From assembly GCF_013402815.2 (NCBI RefSeq), contig NZ_CP058601.1, positions 1,240,001 through 1,304,000 of the forward strand: 64,000 bases of DNA, given 5' to 3'. The position numbers and the translations under genes were made by a program. Below, piece after piece: positions 51,881 to 61,055 of this stretch. The stretch comes from Natrinema halophilum (GTDB taxonomy: Archaea; Halobacteriota; Halobacteria; Halobacteriales; Natrialbaceae). Below the pieces are notes generated by a model. The model was not told where the DNA came from, did no database searches, and saw only the letters and a list, made by a program, of their open reading frames with translations. The stretch's first letter is position 1; each line of letters opens with the position of its first letter.

Positions 51881-53563
51881 TTATCCCTCGCGGTACTCGA
51901 TGCCCTTGCCGCCGCGGGGGTGTTCCCACTCGGTGTCTGCCACGATGGCGCACGTGCCACATTCGACGCACGGCTGGGTGTCGAGGCTGACTAGCGTTTC
52001 CTCAGAGCCGTTGGTCTTGACCGTCTCCGAGCGGTAACAGCCGCCGCCGAAGTCCTCCGCGCTAACCGGACAGGCAGCGACAGCCGCGCCGCTCGCCCCG
52101 TAAGAATCGTCTCTGAGCTCGATGTGTGGATTGCCCACGTCGGTGTCGTAGGTCAGGTCGCCGATGCGTTGCTCGAGGGACGGCGGTTCGATCTCGTTGT
52201 CCCATTGGATCGTTCTGCCGTGTTCCTCTGCGATCAGCGTCGGAAGAGAGACGTAGCCAGTCTTTGTGTCGGGCAACATCGACACCAGGAACGGCGAGTT
52301 ATACGCACGCTTTAGCAGTCGATTCGCGATCGGATTGCCGACCGCGACCGAGCCGATCGGCGAGTCGAGTACCCGTTCGACGGCCGCGGTTACGGTATCG
52401 TTTTCGCCGACGGTCCGGCTCAGATCGTAGCGCCGGGGCCGAAGCTTGTCCATCGTCCCCGAGTCCTCGAGCATCTGCGTGTATCGCTGGCCGGCGGCTC
52501 CAGGATCGGCACTTCCACGGGTGACAGCGAATGCGTCGGCCGCAAGCGCGCCAGCGGTGACGGCGTGGTTCATCCCCTTGATGATCGGACCCTGCGCTTG
52601 CATCTGACCGGCGGCGTCACCGACGAGAACGAGTCGGTCTCGATGTGGCTCGCGGTGGGCGACCTTCTTCGAGTCGGGAACGAGCTTCGCTGCGTACTCG
52701 CGCTCGTGGTACTCGTTTTTGAACCAGCCCGCGAGCAAGGGGTGGGTCAACAAGGCGTCGAGTAGTTCGTGGGGGTTGGCTTCCTGCTCAACGAGGCTAT
52801 CGAGGTGGAACACGGTTCCGATCGACAGTGAGTCCTCGTTCGTGTAGAGGAAGCCACCGCCGCGGACGTCCTCGAAGAGGTCACCCGAGAACAGGTGTGC
52901 AGCTCCTTCGTCGGAATCGATGTCGAACCGGTCATTGATGACGTCGGGATCCATGTCCACGACCGCCTTGACGCCCTGGAACCACTCGTCGGGTTCCTCC
53001 CAGTCCATCAGGCCGGCATCGCGGGCAAGTTCCGAATTGACGCCGTCAGCACCGACGATCAGATCCGCTTTGATCGGATCGAGTTCGTCACAGGTGACCC
53101 CGACGATCTCGCCGTTTTCCCTGAGGAGACCGTTCACCCGAACGTTCGTCAGTACGCCGCCGCCAGTCTCGCTGGTCTTTTCGTGGACGCGTCGCTCGAG
53201 CCAGGAGTCCATTTCGCGGCGGAGAACGGCGTCGCACCAGTCGGTATCGTGTTCGTGGAGATCGACGAGATCGTAGGTCTTCACCGAATTACCGGCCACG
53301 TTGTGGATGTGGTAATCCGTGACCGGCCGTTCCGCGGCCTCATCCCGAAAGCCCTCGAAGAGGTCGTCGATCGTGTAGGGAGCGGAGTCCTCGGCGTATA
53401 TCAGCCCGCCGGAGACGTTCTTCGAACCCGCTTCGGTACCCCGCTCGAGGACGAGCGTTTCGACGCCGTGGTCTGCCAGCCGCGCCGCCGCCGCGGCCCC
53501 GCCGGGTCCACAGCCCACGACGACCGCCTCGTAGTGTTCGTAGTCGTCGGTTTCGGCCGCCAT
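51881..53563 (-). CDS. fixC: FixC-FixX fusion: electron-transfer-flavoprotein quinone oxidoreductase
   Basis: The 560-residue product is a FAD-dependent FixC-type oxidoreductase (AVVVGCGPGGAAAAARLADH near residues 13-32, GGLIYAEDSAPY, DLIVGADGVNSELARDAG, LVLVGDAAGQMQAQGPIIKG) fused to a FixX-like ferredoxin at the C-terminus (AACPVSAEDFGGGCYR, CVECGTCAIVADTEWEHPRG). It would take electrons from the FixAB flavoprotein and pass them to quinone or a bifurcation acceptor. The ferredoxin part has fewer cysteines than a standard 4Fe-4S FixX: the CxxCxxC at the end is clear, and the fourth ligand is probably in ACPV. ATG at 53563 overlaps fixB by one base. Confidence 0.92.
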   Translation of the reverse strand: MAAETDDYEHYEAVVVGCGPGGAAAAARLADHGVETLVLERGTEAGSKNVSGGLIYAEDSAPYTIDDLFEGFRDEAAERPVTDYHIHNVAGNSVKTYDLVDLHEHDTDWCDAVLRREMDSWLERRVHEKTSETGGGVLTNVRVNGLLRENGEIVGVTCDELDPIKADLIVGADGVNSELARDAGLMDWEEPDEWFQGVKAVVDMDPDVINDRFDIDSDEGAAHLFSGDLFEDVRGGGFLYTNEDSLSIGTVFHLDSLVEQEANPHELLDALLTHPLLAGWFKNEYHEREYAAKLVPDSKKVAHREPHRDRLVLVGDAAGQMQAQGPIIKGMNHAVTAGALAADAFAVTRGSADPGAAGQRYTQMLEDSGTMDKLRPRRYDLSRTVGENDTVTAAVERVLDSPIGSVAVGNPIANRLLKRAYNSPFLVSMLPDTKTGYVSLPTLIAEEHGRTIQWDNEIEPPSLEQRIGDLTYDTDVGNPHIELRDDSYGASGAAVAACPVSAEDFGGGCYRSETVKTNGSEETLVSLDTQPCVECGTCAIVADTEWEHPRGGKGIEYREG

Positions 53564-55128
53564 CACTCGTCACCCCCGTCAGCGACGGCCTCGGGCTCGA
53601 TCGTCATCCCGCCCGATTCGATGGCTTCGGTGAGCCGAGGCAACACCTCGAAGAGGTCGCCTTCGATGAAGTAGTCGCTGAAGTCCCGGATACGGGCGTC
53701 GGTGTCTGTGTTGATTGCGACGATGGTGTCCGACTCGTCCATTCCGACCTTGTGTTGAACCGCGCCGGAGACGCCCGCCGCAATGTATAGATCGGGCGCC
53801 ACGACCTGGCCGGTCTCGCCGATCTGACGCTCTTCTTTCGAATACTGCTCGACGTGGCCCTCGAACTGGTAGGAGGAGGTGACGATCCCACGTGTGATGC
53901 CGAGTTCGGCGTCCTCGAAGGCATCGACGAGATCGAGGCCCAGTTCCATCCCGCGAGTAGGGTCGTCAGCGATCCCGCGGCCGAGACAGATGATCACGTC
54001 GTGGTCGGTGAGGTCGATGCCGGCCTCGAGTTGATCGTATTCGGTTATTTCGACGCGGAACCAGTCGTCTTCGAGATCCATATCGTGTTCCACAACCAGT
54101 CCCTCACGGCCGTGGTCGGGCTCCATCGGCTCGAAGCTGCCCGGAATGACCGAACAGCCTTGCGGGTGGAACTCCCGTCCGGGGTTGTCGAGACAGAGGA
54201 TCGTCGAATATTCGAACCCGGAAAAATCGGGACGCTTCATGTGCAGGACCTTCTCGAACGTCTTTTTCACGCCCGGTTCGCCGGTCTTGACCGGGTTCGA
54301 GACCTCGTTTTCTTCGATAAAGAGGTCGGAACAGTCCGAGGCCAGTCCAGAGTCGAGTTCTGCCTGAACCTTCGCTGAGAGATCCCGCCCGTTGTTCGTC
54401 GCTGGAAACAGGACGTAACGGGGCTTATCGTAGTCGCGCCAGTCAGTGCTCTCGATTGTTCCCTCACCGCGGGCCATATGCGACGCGATTTCAGTATACG
54501 GTTTGTGCAGGAACCGTTCCAATCTGTCGTCGTCGTGGTACACTGCGATGTCCGCTCCGTAGGCGATACACTCCTCCGCCAGCTCCTCGCAGTCGTCGCC
54601 CATCAGGAATGCGACGACGTCTTCTTCGTCCCCGTAGTCCGCTTCGAACTCGTCCATCAACTCGCGAGCTTTCCCGAGCATCTCCCGTGACACCTCGAGC
54701 AACTCGCCGTTCTGGGTCTCGCAGAAGACCCACATGTCCGCGTAGTCGCCGTCAGCGAGCGCTCGGACGTGTCTCTTGTCGCGGGTCGGGTGGGAGAGGC
54801 CGTCGTCTTCGTCCGGTTCGGCTTCCTCGTCGGCGCCCCCGTCGTCGGCGTCCGTCTCTGGTTCGTCGATCTCCTCCTCCCCTGCTTCGTCACCGACGTC
54901 TTCGGCCGTCTCCTCGTACTCGCCTTCCGTTTCCGTTCCGTCCTCGACCCCTTCGAGGTCGGCACCGATCTCCTCGAGTCGGGTTCGAACAGCCTCCAGG
55001 GCGGTCGTCCGATCCTGACCGGACCGTTCGGCCTCGAGAATCGCCTGCAGTTCGTTCGCGTCGTCGATCGTTTCGAGTTCTTCGGTCAGTTCGTCAACGG
55101 TGTGGTCGTCGGGATCTACTGTCGTCAT
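53563..55128 (-). CDS. fixB: Electron transfer flavoprotein alpha subunit (FixB/EtfA) with acidic N-terminal extension
   Basis: Residues from about 120 form EtfA (DYADMWVFCETQNGELLEVS), with the FAD-binding C-terminus CLGRGIADDPTRGMELGLDL, GITRGIVTSSYQFEGHVEQY, QIGETGQVVAPDLYIAAGVS and GAVQHKVGMDESDTIVAINT. The first 55 residues are a predicted helical domain (TVDELTEELETIDDANELQA, ERSGQDRTTALEAVRTRLEE), and 56-115 are almost pure Asp/Glu. The protein is 521 residues against about 320 for a usual EtfA. ATG at 55128, one base after the fixA stop. Confidence 0.93.
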   Translation of the reverse strand: MTTVDPDDHTVDELTEELETIDDANELQAILEAERSGQDRTTALEAVRTRLEEIGADLEGVEDGTETEGEYEETAEDVGDEAGEEEIDEPETDADDGGADEEAEPDEDDGLSHPTRDKRHVRALADGDYADMWVFCETQNGELLEVSREMLGKARELMDEFEADYGDEEDVVAFLMGDDCEELAEECIAYGADIAVYHDDDRLERFLHKPYTEIASHMARGEGTIESTDWRDYDKPRYVLFPATNNGRDLSAKVQAELDSGLASDCSDLFIEENEVSNPVKTGEPGVKKTFEKVLHMKRPDFSGFEYSTILCLDNPGREFHPQGCSVIPGSFEPMEPDHGREGLVVEHDMDLEDDWFRVEITEYDQLEAGIDLTDHDVIICLGRGIADDPTRGMELGLDLVDAFEDAELGITRGIVTSSYQFEGHVEQYSKEERQIGETGQVVAPDLYIAAGVSGAVQHKVGMDESDTIVAINTDTDARIRDFSDYFIEGDLFEVLPRLTEAIESGGMTIEPEAVADGGDE

Positions 55129-55129
55129 T

Positions 55130-55993
55130 TCAATCACTCACCTCCACAGCATAGGGTTGCATCTCCTCGAGTACTTCTCCCATCCCGTCGTCGGGATCGA
55201 TCATCGTCGCTTCTCGTTCGGACGGGGCTTTGGGAATCGGATCGACCGACGAGACGATCGTGGGCGAGCCGTCGAGCCCAATATAATCCGGATCGAGGTT
55301 CAAGTCGACGTGGTCCCACGTCGTCAGGTGCTCGTCGTGTTCTTCGGCTCGCTCTTCCGTTTCGGCCCTGAGCCGCTTGTGTGTCAGCCGGTGTGAGGCC
55401 TTCCGATACGTCGGCTCGAACTCGGGATCGGTGACGACGAAGCAAGGCAAGGAAGCTTCGACCGTCTCGATTTCGTCGACGTCTCCCTCCACGAGGCGTT
55501 TCGCGCGCAGCATCCGCTCGTCGGGATCGATCTCGAGCGCGATGACGTGAGTGACTATCGGCCAATCCATCGCCCAGCAGGTCTGCGGGCCGGTCTGGCC
55601 AGTTTCTCCGTCAGCCGTTTTGAACCCAGCGAACACGATGTCGACGTCGGCCACTTCCTCCTGATACTTCTCGAGGCCGGCGCTGAGTGTGATCGCCGTC
55701 GCCCACGTGTCCGAGGCGGCCAGTTCTCTGTCCGAGAGCAGGTAGCTATCGTCGGCATAAACTGACTTCATCGCACCTTCCAAGACGTCCGCGTACCCCG
55801 GTGGACCCATACTCATCCCGCTGACGTGGCCGCCGTGGCGGATTTTCGTCTGCAGCGCGGCCTCCAGCGCGAACGCGTCGTTCGGGTTCATGACTGTCGG
55901 CGTTTTCCCCCGTTCTAAGTGTCCGTCCTCGTCGAACGAGACGGCCCCCTCCGAAAAGTCGGGGACGCCTTTCGTTAGAACGATTGATCGCAT
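55130..55993 (-). CDS. fixA: Electron transfer flavoprotein beta subunit (FixA/EtfB)
   Basis: The 287-residue product has the EtfB landmarks: SIVLTKGVPDFSEGAVSFDE, NPNDAFALEAALQTKI, VSGMSMGPPGYADVLEGAMK, YLLSDRELAASDTWATA and FAGFKTADGETGQTGPQTCW. The last phrase includes the nucleotide-binding loop. With FixB it accepts electrons from acyl-CoA or other dehydrogenases. ATG at 55993 begins MRSIVLTKG; a TTAAAT element near 56025 is the likely promoter. First gene of fixA-fixB-fixCX and the small tail gene. Confidence 0.94.
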   Translation of the reverse strand: MRSIVLTKGVPDFSEGAVSFDEDGHLERGKTPTVMNPNDAFALEAALQTKIRHGGHVSGMSMGPPGYADVLEGAMKSVYADDSYLLSDRELAASDTWATAITLSAGLEKYQEEVADVDIVFAGFKTADGETGQTGPQTCWAMDWPIVTHVIALEIDPDERMLRAKRLVEGDVDEIETVEASLPCFVVTDPEFEPTYRKASHRLTHKRLRAETEERAEEHDEHLTTWDHVDLNLDPDYIGLDGSPTIVSSVDPIPKAPSEREATMIDPDDGMGEVLEEMQPYAVEVSD

Positions 55994-56406
55994 GAATCTC
56001 TCCGTCGAAGAACCGAGGTTACATTTAACATGGCTGTGTTTCTCTAACGTAATTATCACTATTAAGAATACGGGTTAGAATCGCCGTCAGAAGCGGGGGA
56101 TGCAGTGATCGCTACCCGCGAACCGCCCGGAACTTCGCGTCGATGCGAACGGCGTACGCGCTCGAACCATAACCACCACTGTCCGGTGCTTCGCGCTTGT
56201 GCCCTGTATGTGCGGTGTTTTATCACGTCAGTCACGACCGTCGTCATACGCGGATCGTGATCGTTTATCCGAGACGATGTGAGGTCGTCTCAGAACCCGA
56301 GTCCACACGCCTGCTCGAGCGGGCGCCACTCGCCGTCGGCTCGGGATGTCGACGAATACGCGACGCTCTCGTGCCCGTCGACGGCGAGGGCGACCCGGAA
56401 CGTCCG
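55994..56406. other. Intergenic region between fixA and the bactofilin-like gene
   Basis: About 410 bases. The left end has the fixA promoter (AT-rich, 56000-56085). The rest carries only shadow frames; nothing else recognised. Confidence 0.5.
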
Positions 56407-57264
56407 CTATTCGACGTCCCGGTCGGTCGTTCCCATCGTGATTTCGCCGTCGGCTCGGATCGTACCGTCGATCTCGGCGTCGGGACCGAGCTCGAGGTTC
56501 TCACAGGAGACGTCACCCAGAATACGAGCATCGCGTTCGATAGTGACGTCACCGTCTCGAGTCGTCAGATCGCCGTGAATGCGGCTCCCGTCGCCAACGG
56601 TGACGTCATCTCGAGCGCGAAGACTGCCGAAAATATTGCAGTCGGGTCCGACGTCTATCGTCTCGGCGCGAACGTTACCGTGGAGACGACAATCGGACCC
56701 GATCGTCGCGGGCGTCGAGACGCGCCAGGCGTCGTCGCCGACGGTTGCGTTGCGAGGGATGATGAGCGGTTCTGTATCGGGTTCGTCGTCGTCCTCGTCG
56801 ACGAGTTTGGAGATGAGTTGCTGGGCGGCGTCTTCCTCACCGATCAGGAGGAGGTGTTTGAGGTAAACGAACAGGAAAACGATAGTCGGCATCGGATTCC
56901 GGATGACGATCCAGCCGTTGGCTTCGAACCCGTTTTCGATCTCGACGTCGTCGCCGATATCGAGGTCACCAGCGACTTTGAGCTCGCCGCCGATGTGGAC
57001 GCGCTCGCCGATGTATGCATCCTGACCGACCAGCACGTTGTCGGTGACGTCACACCACATGTCGAGTCTGCAATCGCCGTCAGCCTCGATAGCGCCGCCG
57101 AATTCGGCTGCTTCGCCGGCTAAGACGTTCCGGCCGCGCACGCCGAATTCCACGGTCGAGCGACCACCCACGAGGACGTCACCGTCGGTCACGAGGTCAC
57201 GTTCCTGGGCTTCAGTTCCGTCGGGGACGACGAGTTTGTCGAGCGGGTCCCTGCTGATCGCCAC
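56407..57264 (-). CDS. Bactofilin-like polymer-forming cytoskeletal protein (halofilin type)
   Basis: The product has two stretches of short beta-helical repeats: LVTDGDVLVGGRSTVEFGVR through IGERVHIGGELKVAGDLDIG, and IGSDCRLHGNVRAETIDVGP through LELGPDAEIDGTIRADGEIT. A hydrophobic segment (MPTIVFLFVYLKHLLLI) lies between them. This two-domain arrangement is that of the haloarchaeal bactofilins, which act in cell-shape control. I choose the GTG at 57264 (VAISRDPLDKLVVPDGTE) because relatives begin here. The TATA-like GGTTTATT near 57293 is too close to the alternative GTG at 57285 but fits 57264. Confidence 0.88.
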   Translation of the reverse strand: MAISRDPLDKLVVPDGTEAQERDLVTDGDVLVGGRSTVEFGVRGRNVLAGEAAEFGGAIEADGDCRLDMWCDVTDNVLVGQDAYIGERVHIGGELKVAGDLDIGDDVEIENGFEANGWIVIRNPMPTIVFLFVYLKHLLLIGEEDAAQQLISKLVDEDDDEPDTEPLIIPRNATVGDDAWRVSTPATIGSDCRLHGNVRAETIDVGPDCNIFGSLRARDDVTVGDGSRIHGDLTTRDGDVTIERDARILGDVSCENLELGPDAEIDGTIRADGEITMGTTDRDVE

Positions 57265-57412
57265 ACTCGCATCAAAAGGGAGCACCGCCTAATAAACCCC
57301 GCGCGTTGTCAGTCGTTCGTCTGACGCACGTCCGCCTCCGTCGCCGGCCGAGGGGACCTCGGCCTCGACGAAAGACACCCTCCTTTTACACGTCCGCTGT
57401 GTACGTGCGATC

Positions 57413-57610
57413 ATGACCACGCTTGCGTTCGACGACGACGGCGTCGACGTCGTCTACGAAGGCACCGAGTTCCGCCTCGAGCAGGCACTCATCGAGGAGG
57501 CCACCCAGAAGTCCTACTACGACGTGACTGATCACGAAGTGCTGAAGATCGTCGCTGAACAGCCGAACCTGCAGGGCGAACCTCGCCGTATCGGTGACAT
57601 TCTCGATTGA
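57413..57610 (+). CDS. DUF5800 family protein (65 residues)
   Basis: The product reads FDDDGVDVVYEGTEFRLEQA, IEEATQKSYYDVTDHEVLKI and VAEQPNLQGEPRRIGDILD, a pattern I recognise as the haloarchaeal DUF5800 family, of unknown function. TCCTTTTACAC at about 57380 lies some 30 bases before the ATG. Confidence 0.85.
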   Translation: MTTLAFDDDGVDVVYEGTEFRLEQALIEEATQKSYYDVTDHEVLKIVAEQPNLQGEPRRIGDILD

Positions 57611-57646
57611 CTGTTTTCGAGGCGCGTACGGGCACGTATTTCGACG

Positions 57647-58210
57647 TTAATAAACGACATGCAACAGGGCGAATACGACGATCCCGAGTGAAAACGAGAT
57701 GAGCCACAGCGTCGCCGCGATTCGGCCGACTCGAGCGTGAGCCGTTCGACGAAGGTCGGCGATCGAGCGAGAAAACGCCAGCAGGAGCACGTAGTACAGC
57801 AGCGGGATGCAAATGATCGCGAGGAGGATGTGCACCGCCAATAGCGGAATGTAGACGAACTGGTAGACCATATCGGGGCCGGGAAACGGCTGGGGACCGC
57901 CGGTCGCGGTGAGCCGGTAGAGGTAGAGCGTGAGAAAGCCCACGAACAGGCCGAACGAGGTGAGCATCGCTACCCTGTGGCGGTCGACGTCGCCGCGTCG
58001 GATCGCCCGCCAGCCCACCATGATCGACCCGATTGCGGCACCGCTAAGCAAGGCGTTGACGAGCGGAATCGTCTCGAGGACCCACTCCGGAGCCACGGGC
58101 ACACTCGAGGGCGGGATTCGACCACCCGCGGCTGCGAAAACCACCGCCAGCGACACCACGCTCAACACGCCGGTGAGAAGGCGCACGCGCTCTCGAGGGA
58201 CGTATTCCAT
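57647..58210 (-). CDS. DUF420 family membrane protein
   Basis: The 187-residue product has five hydrophobic segments (LLTGVLSVVSLAVVFAAAGG, PLVNALLSGAAIGSIMVGW, VAMLTSFGLFVGFLTLYLY, VYIPLLAVHILLAIICIPLL, IAATLWLISFSLGIVVFALL). It carries the DUF420 features LVNALLSGAA, RGDVDRHRVAM and VHILLAIICIPL, with His residues. Bacterial relatives (CtaM) help assemble heme-copper oxidases; that role here is by family only. ATG at 58210 begins MEYVPRERVR. Confidence 0.9.
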   Translation of the reverse strand: MEYVPRERVRLLTGVLSVVSLAVVFAAAGGRIPPSSVPVAPEWVLETIPLVNALLSGAAIGSIMVGWRAIRRGDVDRHRVAMLTSFGLFVGFLTLYLYRLTATGGPQPFPGPDMVYQFVYIPLLAVHILLAIICIPLLYYVLLLAFSRSIADLRRTAHARVGRIAATLWLISFSLGIVVFALLHVVY

Positions 58211-58495
58211 GTGTGTCCGTTCGAGCGCAGCGGGAAAGTGATTGCTCTCCGTGTCCGTGTCAGGATGCAGTCTCCCGGATTCGGTGAACAAGCGGGCGCC
58301 GCGGGTCGTCTCAACTCGGTTTGCGGGGGTGACAGACGAACCCCTGTGGAGTTGAAGCTCGAGACCCATCGAGAGCTGTGGCCACCGCCAACTATCATCC
58401 TCAGCAAAACGAATACAGGATAACTACTGACCAGGGACAGCCACACACAAATACGCCAAAAAAATGTTTGTCTCTAAATAGCAAATGATAAGAAA
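58211..58495. other. Intergenic region beyond DUF420
   Basis: About 285 bases, becoming more AT-rich to the right. No gene seen. Confidence 0.4.
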
Positions 58496-58866
58496 ATGTA
58501 TCGACGACAGGCTCTCTCTCCGCTGGCGTTCCTGTTTGGGGCTGTCGAAAACTGTCCACTACGGCTGAGACGGACTATCGAATCAGAGCCGACGAATGGA
58601 CACTCACGGATATTGAATCTGTGATGCAGGTGTCGCCCATATCGTCCCCCGTAGCGAACGTTATCGACGAGGCGAGTCGGCCAGAAAACGAAAATGGCGC
58701 CTCTCTGACCGTCACTCGTGAGAAATGGGACACGGGACTAGAGCCGTTTTGTGAGTGTGACGCCTCGAAGATCACTCCAAACGGTCCCAAGTTCGAACGC
58801 ACCTACTACGTCCGGCAATCCGGACAAATATATGAAATCCAGTTCCGGATTCGCAGCGAACACTGA
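58496..58866 (+). pseudogene. Small unidentified gene, possibly a lipoprotein with one frameshift
   Basis: The best frame is 58624-58866, coding IDEASRPENENGASLTVTRE and PKFERTYYVRQSGQIYEIQF. It remains open upstream to 58492 with coding-like residues (ETDYRIRADEWTLTDIESVM) but with no good start. In another frame an ATG at 58496 gives MYRRQALSPLAFLFGAVENC, which looks like the start of an exported lipoprotein. A one-base or two-base shift near 58545-58565 would join them. So this is either a short gene starting at 58624 or a frameshifted lipoprotein gene. No family recognised. Confidence 0.35.
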
Positions 58867-59095
58867 CGGGATCTCGGTTTTCACGGGGCGGTACTCACTT
58901 ACCGTTCCCTGGCTCTCCCCGTTCTTCTTGCCGTTACCGCTATTTTTCATGTGTGGCTGGAATTGGTCGATATGCGCCTCGATCATTGCGAGTTTTCCGG
59001 CCTTTAGGTGCGTGTGAGGTACCGTATTCCTCTTCGACACTTGTAGCCGTCTTCATTGTAGACCTTGCCAGACCCTTTGATTCGGCGGGCACTGC

Positions 59096-59674
59096 CTAGT
59101 TTAGCACCTCCGCTGGCGTTTGTCCGTTGAGTGATTGGTGCGGTCGTTATGTGTTATAATAGTGTACAAACTATTCAAGCCATTCTCTGACACTCGCCCG
59201 ACTGCCCACGATCGTGTTTCTCGGTCAATTCATGCAGGAACGCAGCGGCTGGATCGGTTCCCCGTCGTCCGAAGACTGCGACATCAAGAATCAACCGTGA
59301 CTCTACGTCTATTGCAGCGTACACCCAAGATCAGTTGCCGTTGATCTTGACAGCGGTCTCATTAATGGCGACCTGCGACAGCGAAGCCGTCCTCAGAACG
59401 CTTCGCGTTCTGATGGGCCACACGAGAGTGCAACTCTCGTGGACGGCGGCGGGTCTGACATGCTGTCAGCTAGCCGATGTACCCAGTGCCAGGTTGCTTG
59501 ATGAGACCGTTCGACGCCGATCAAGCGGAGAATCGCTCGTGTCTCTCGAAGCGAACAGCCGGTCGCGTGGAGGCGGACGGCGAATACCCTGACGGGTGTC
59601 GCCGTCCGCTCACGCTCTCAAGATTCATCAAATTCCGCCGCATCGCACTCGCTGAGCAGGTCTGCGAGCTGCAT
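59096..59674 (-). pseudogene. Decayed IS6-like transposase
   Basis: Translated in pieces, the minus strand shows MQLADLLSECDAAEFDES, stop, then RVFAVRLHATGCSLRETRAI and LRLIGVERSHQATWHWVHRL. After a frame change come AINETAVKINGN, stop, SWVYAAIDVESRLILDVAVF and GRRGTDPAAAFLHELTEKHD, and after a deletion RPHQSLNGQTPAEVLN at the end. These are clear parts of a haloarchaeal IS6-type DDE transposase. It carries at least two stop codons, a frameshift and loss of the second and third catalytic residues; the first catalytic Asp is Asn (AINE). The element is dead. No intact inverted repeats were identified. Confidence 0.85.
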
Positions 59675-59739
59675 GGCCAAACTAGCTCTACGACCTGCTC
59701 GCTTCTCAAACCGCGCTAACTAGATGATGCCCGTGAGTT

Positions 59740-61017
59740 CTACTTTCCTGCATTCCGATTGGTCGGGGCTCGTTCAATCGGTGATTCCCAGAGCAGTAGT
59801 ATGAGTGAACCAACGACCAGTACACCACCAGCGACTGATAGCGCAATCAATGGTGACACAGCATCCGAAATCATACCACTCCCGAGTTGGAACGGAATTA
59901 CAGTGAGCGCACTGACCATCGCCATGGCGCTCAATACGGTCGCGCGACCCAGTGTCTCAATGCGGTCGTTAATGTATTGTCCAGCGAGTACTCGCGTCGG
60001 TTCGACGGAAGTCCACCCGACGAATAATGCAACGATCGCTATTGGCGGTACAAACGCCATCGCCATCAATAGCCCGCCAACGACCAGTGGCACGCCAACG
60101 AACCACCGACGGAGTCCAATTCTGTCTCGAACGAGACTGATCCGGTAACTGATCGCCGCAGAGGCGAGATTGATCGCCGCATAGTAAATCCCCAAAAGCG
60201 TCTCGACGTCCTCCGTTGAGATGATGATTGTGTACGGGTCGCTTCGATCGAGGCGAGGGAGAGCCACCGTTAAATTCATATTCAGATCAGTCAGCACGGA
60301 CTCGAATACCGGTTGTAAAAAGATGAACACGAGATAGGTGACTGCTGAAAATAGCACGAAGTAGTATACGATGAACGACCGAAGGCGACGCTGACCGATT
60401 GTCTGCGTAACAACGTCGCGCGCCTCTCGGAGACCCATCTCACTTGAACCGCTCTCCTCGTACGTCGTGGGCTCGTCCAGCGTAACAATCACGAGAAGTC
60501 CGATTCCAGTGAAAAACGCGGCCACAAGAAACGGATATGTGAAATCGAGTCCGCCGAGGTACCCGCCGACGAGTGACGCGCCGACACCAACTGTCAATGC
60601 AATCGACTCACCGCGTCCGCGCACGTGAGAAAACTCACCGCTTGCAGAAACATCTGTGAGTGTTTCGTATACCCAAGCATCCTCTGTCCCTGAGCGGAAG
60701 TTGTAGCCAAACGACCAGCAGATGAACAGAACGGCGAATGCGACAAACGAACTCGCAAAAGCGATTCCGACTAACGTCGTCGTAATAAGAGCAGTCCCAA
60801 CGAGGAGGCTATTCCGGCGCCCTATTCGATCTCCAACGTACCCCGTTGGTATCTCTCCAAGAACTGTCGTCACGTTATAGAGTGCCTCTATGACGACGAT
60901 CTGTGTAAACGAGAGACCCTGTGAGAGAAAGTAGAGGTACATCACAGGCCGATAGAATTCAACCGCTTCCGTGGCCTTGAAAAGATAATATTTGGTTACC
61001 GACCGAGAAACCGTCAT
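59740..61017 (-). CDS. MFS transporter
   Basis: The 425-residue product has about twelve hydrophobic helices (VMYLYFLSQGLSFTQIVVIE, FVAFAVLFICWSFGYNF, IGLLVIVTLDE, FIVYYFVLFSAVTYLVFIFL and others). The MFS signature after helix 2 is GEIPTGYVGDRIGRRNSLLV. The substrate is unknown; drug or metabolite efflux are possible. Base composition is clearly lower in GC than the rest of the window and codons are less biased, suggesting recent arrival. It precedes, on the same strand, the DUF7521 gene by 38 bases and lies next to the dead transposase. Confidence 0.92.
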   Translation of the reverse strand: MTVSRSVTKYYLFKATEAVEFYRPVMYLYFLSQGLSFTQIVVIEALYNVTTVLGEIPTGYVGDRIGRRNSLLVGTALITTTLVGIAFASSFVAFAVLFICWSFGYNFRSGTEDAWVYETLTDVSASGEFSHVRGRGESIALTVGVGASLVGGYLGGLDFTYPFLVAAFFTGIGLLVIVTLDEPTTYEESGSSEMGLREARDVVTQTIGQRRLRSFIVYYFVLFSAVTYLVFIFLQPVFESVLTDLNMNLTVALPRLDRSDPYTIIISTEDVETLLGIYYAAINLASAAISYRISLVRDRIGLRRWFVGVPLVVGGLLMAMAFVPPIAIVALFVGWTSVEPTRVLAGQYINDRIETLGRATVLSAMAMVSALTVIPFQLGSGMISDAVSPLIALSVAGGVLVVGSLILLLWESPIERAPTNRNAGK

Positions 61018-61055
61018 ATTTGGAATTGCAATCGACTACATGATATTCCTATGGC

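Noticed and set aside
58500-58560. Second transposase C-terminus (reading RQPQTGTPAE on the minus strand)
   Set aside because: The match to the transposase ending is only a few residues and the flanks do not continue it; chance resemblance is likely.
58738-59040. Minus-strand frame of 100 codons
   Set aside because: Overlaps the more protein-like plus-strand frame 58624-58866 and has no family resemblance.
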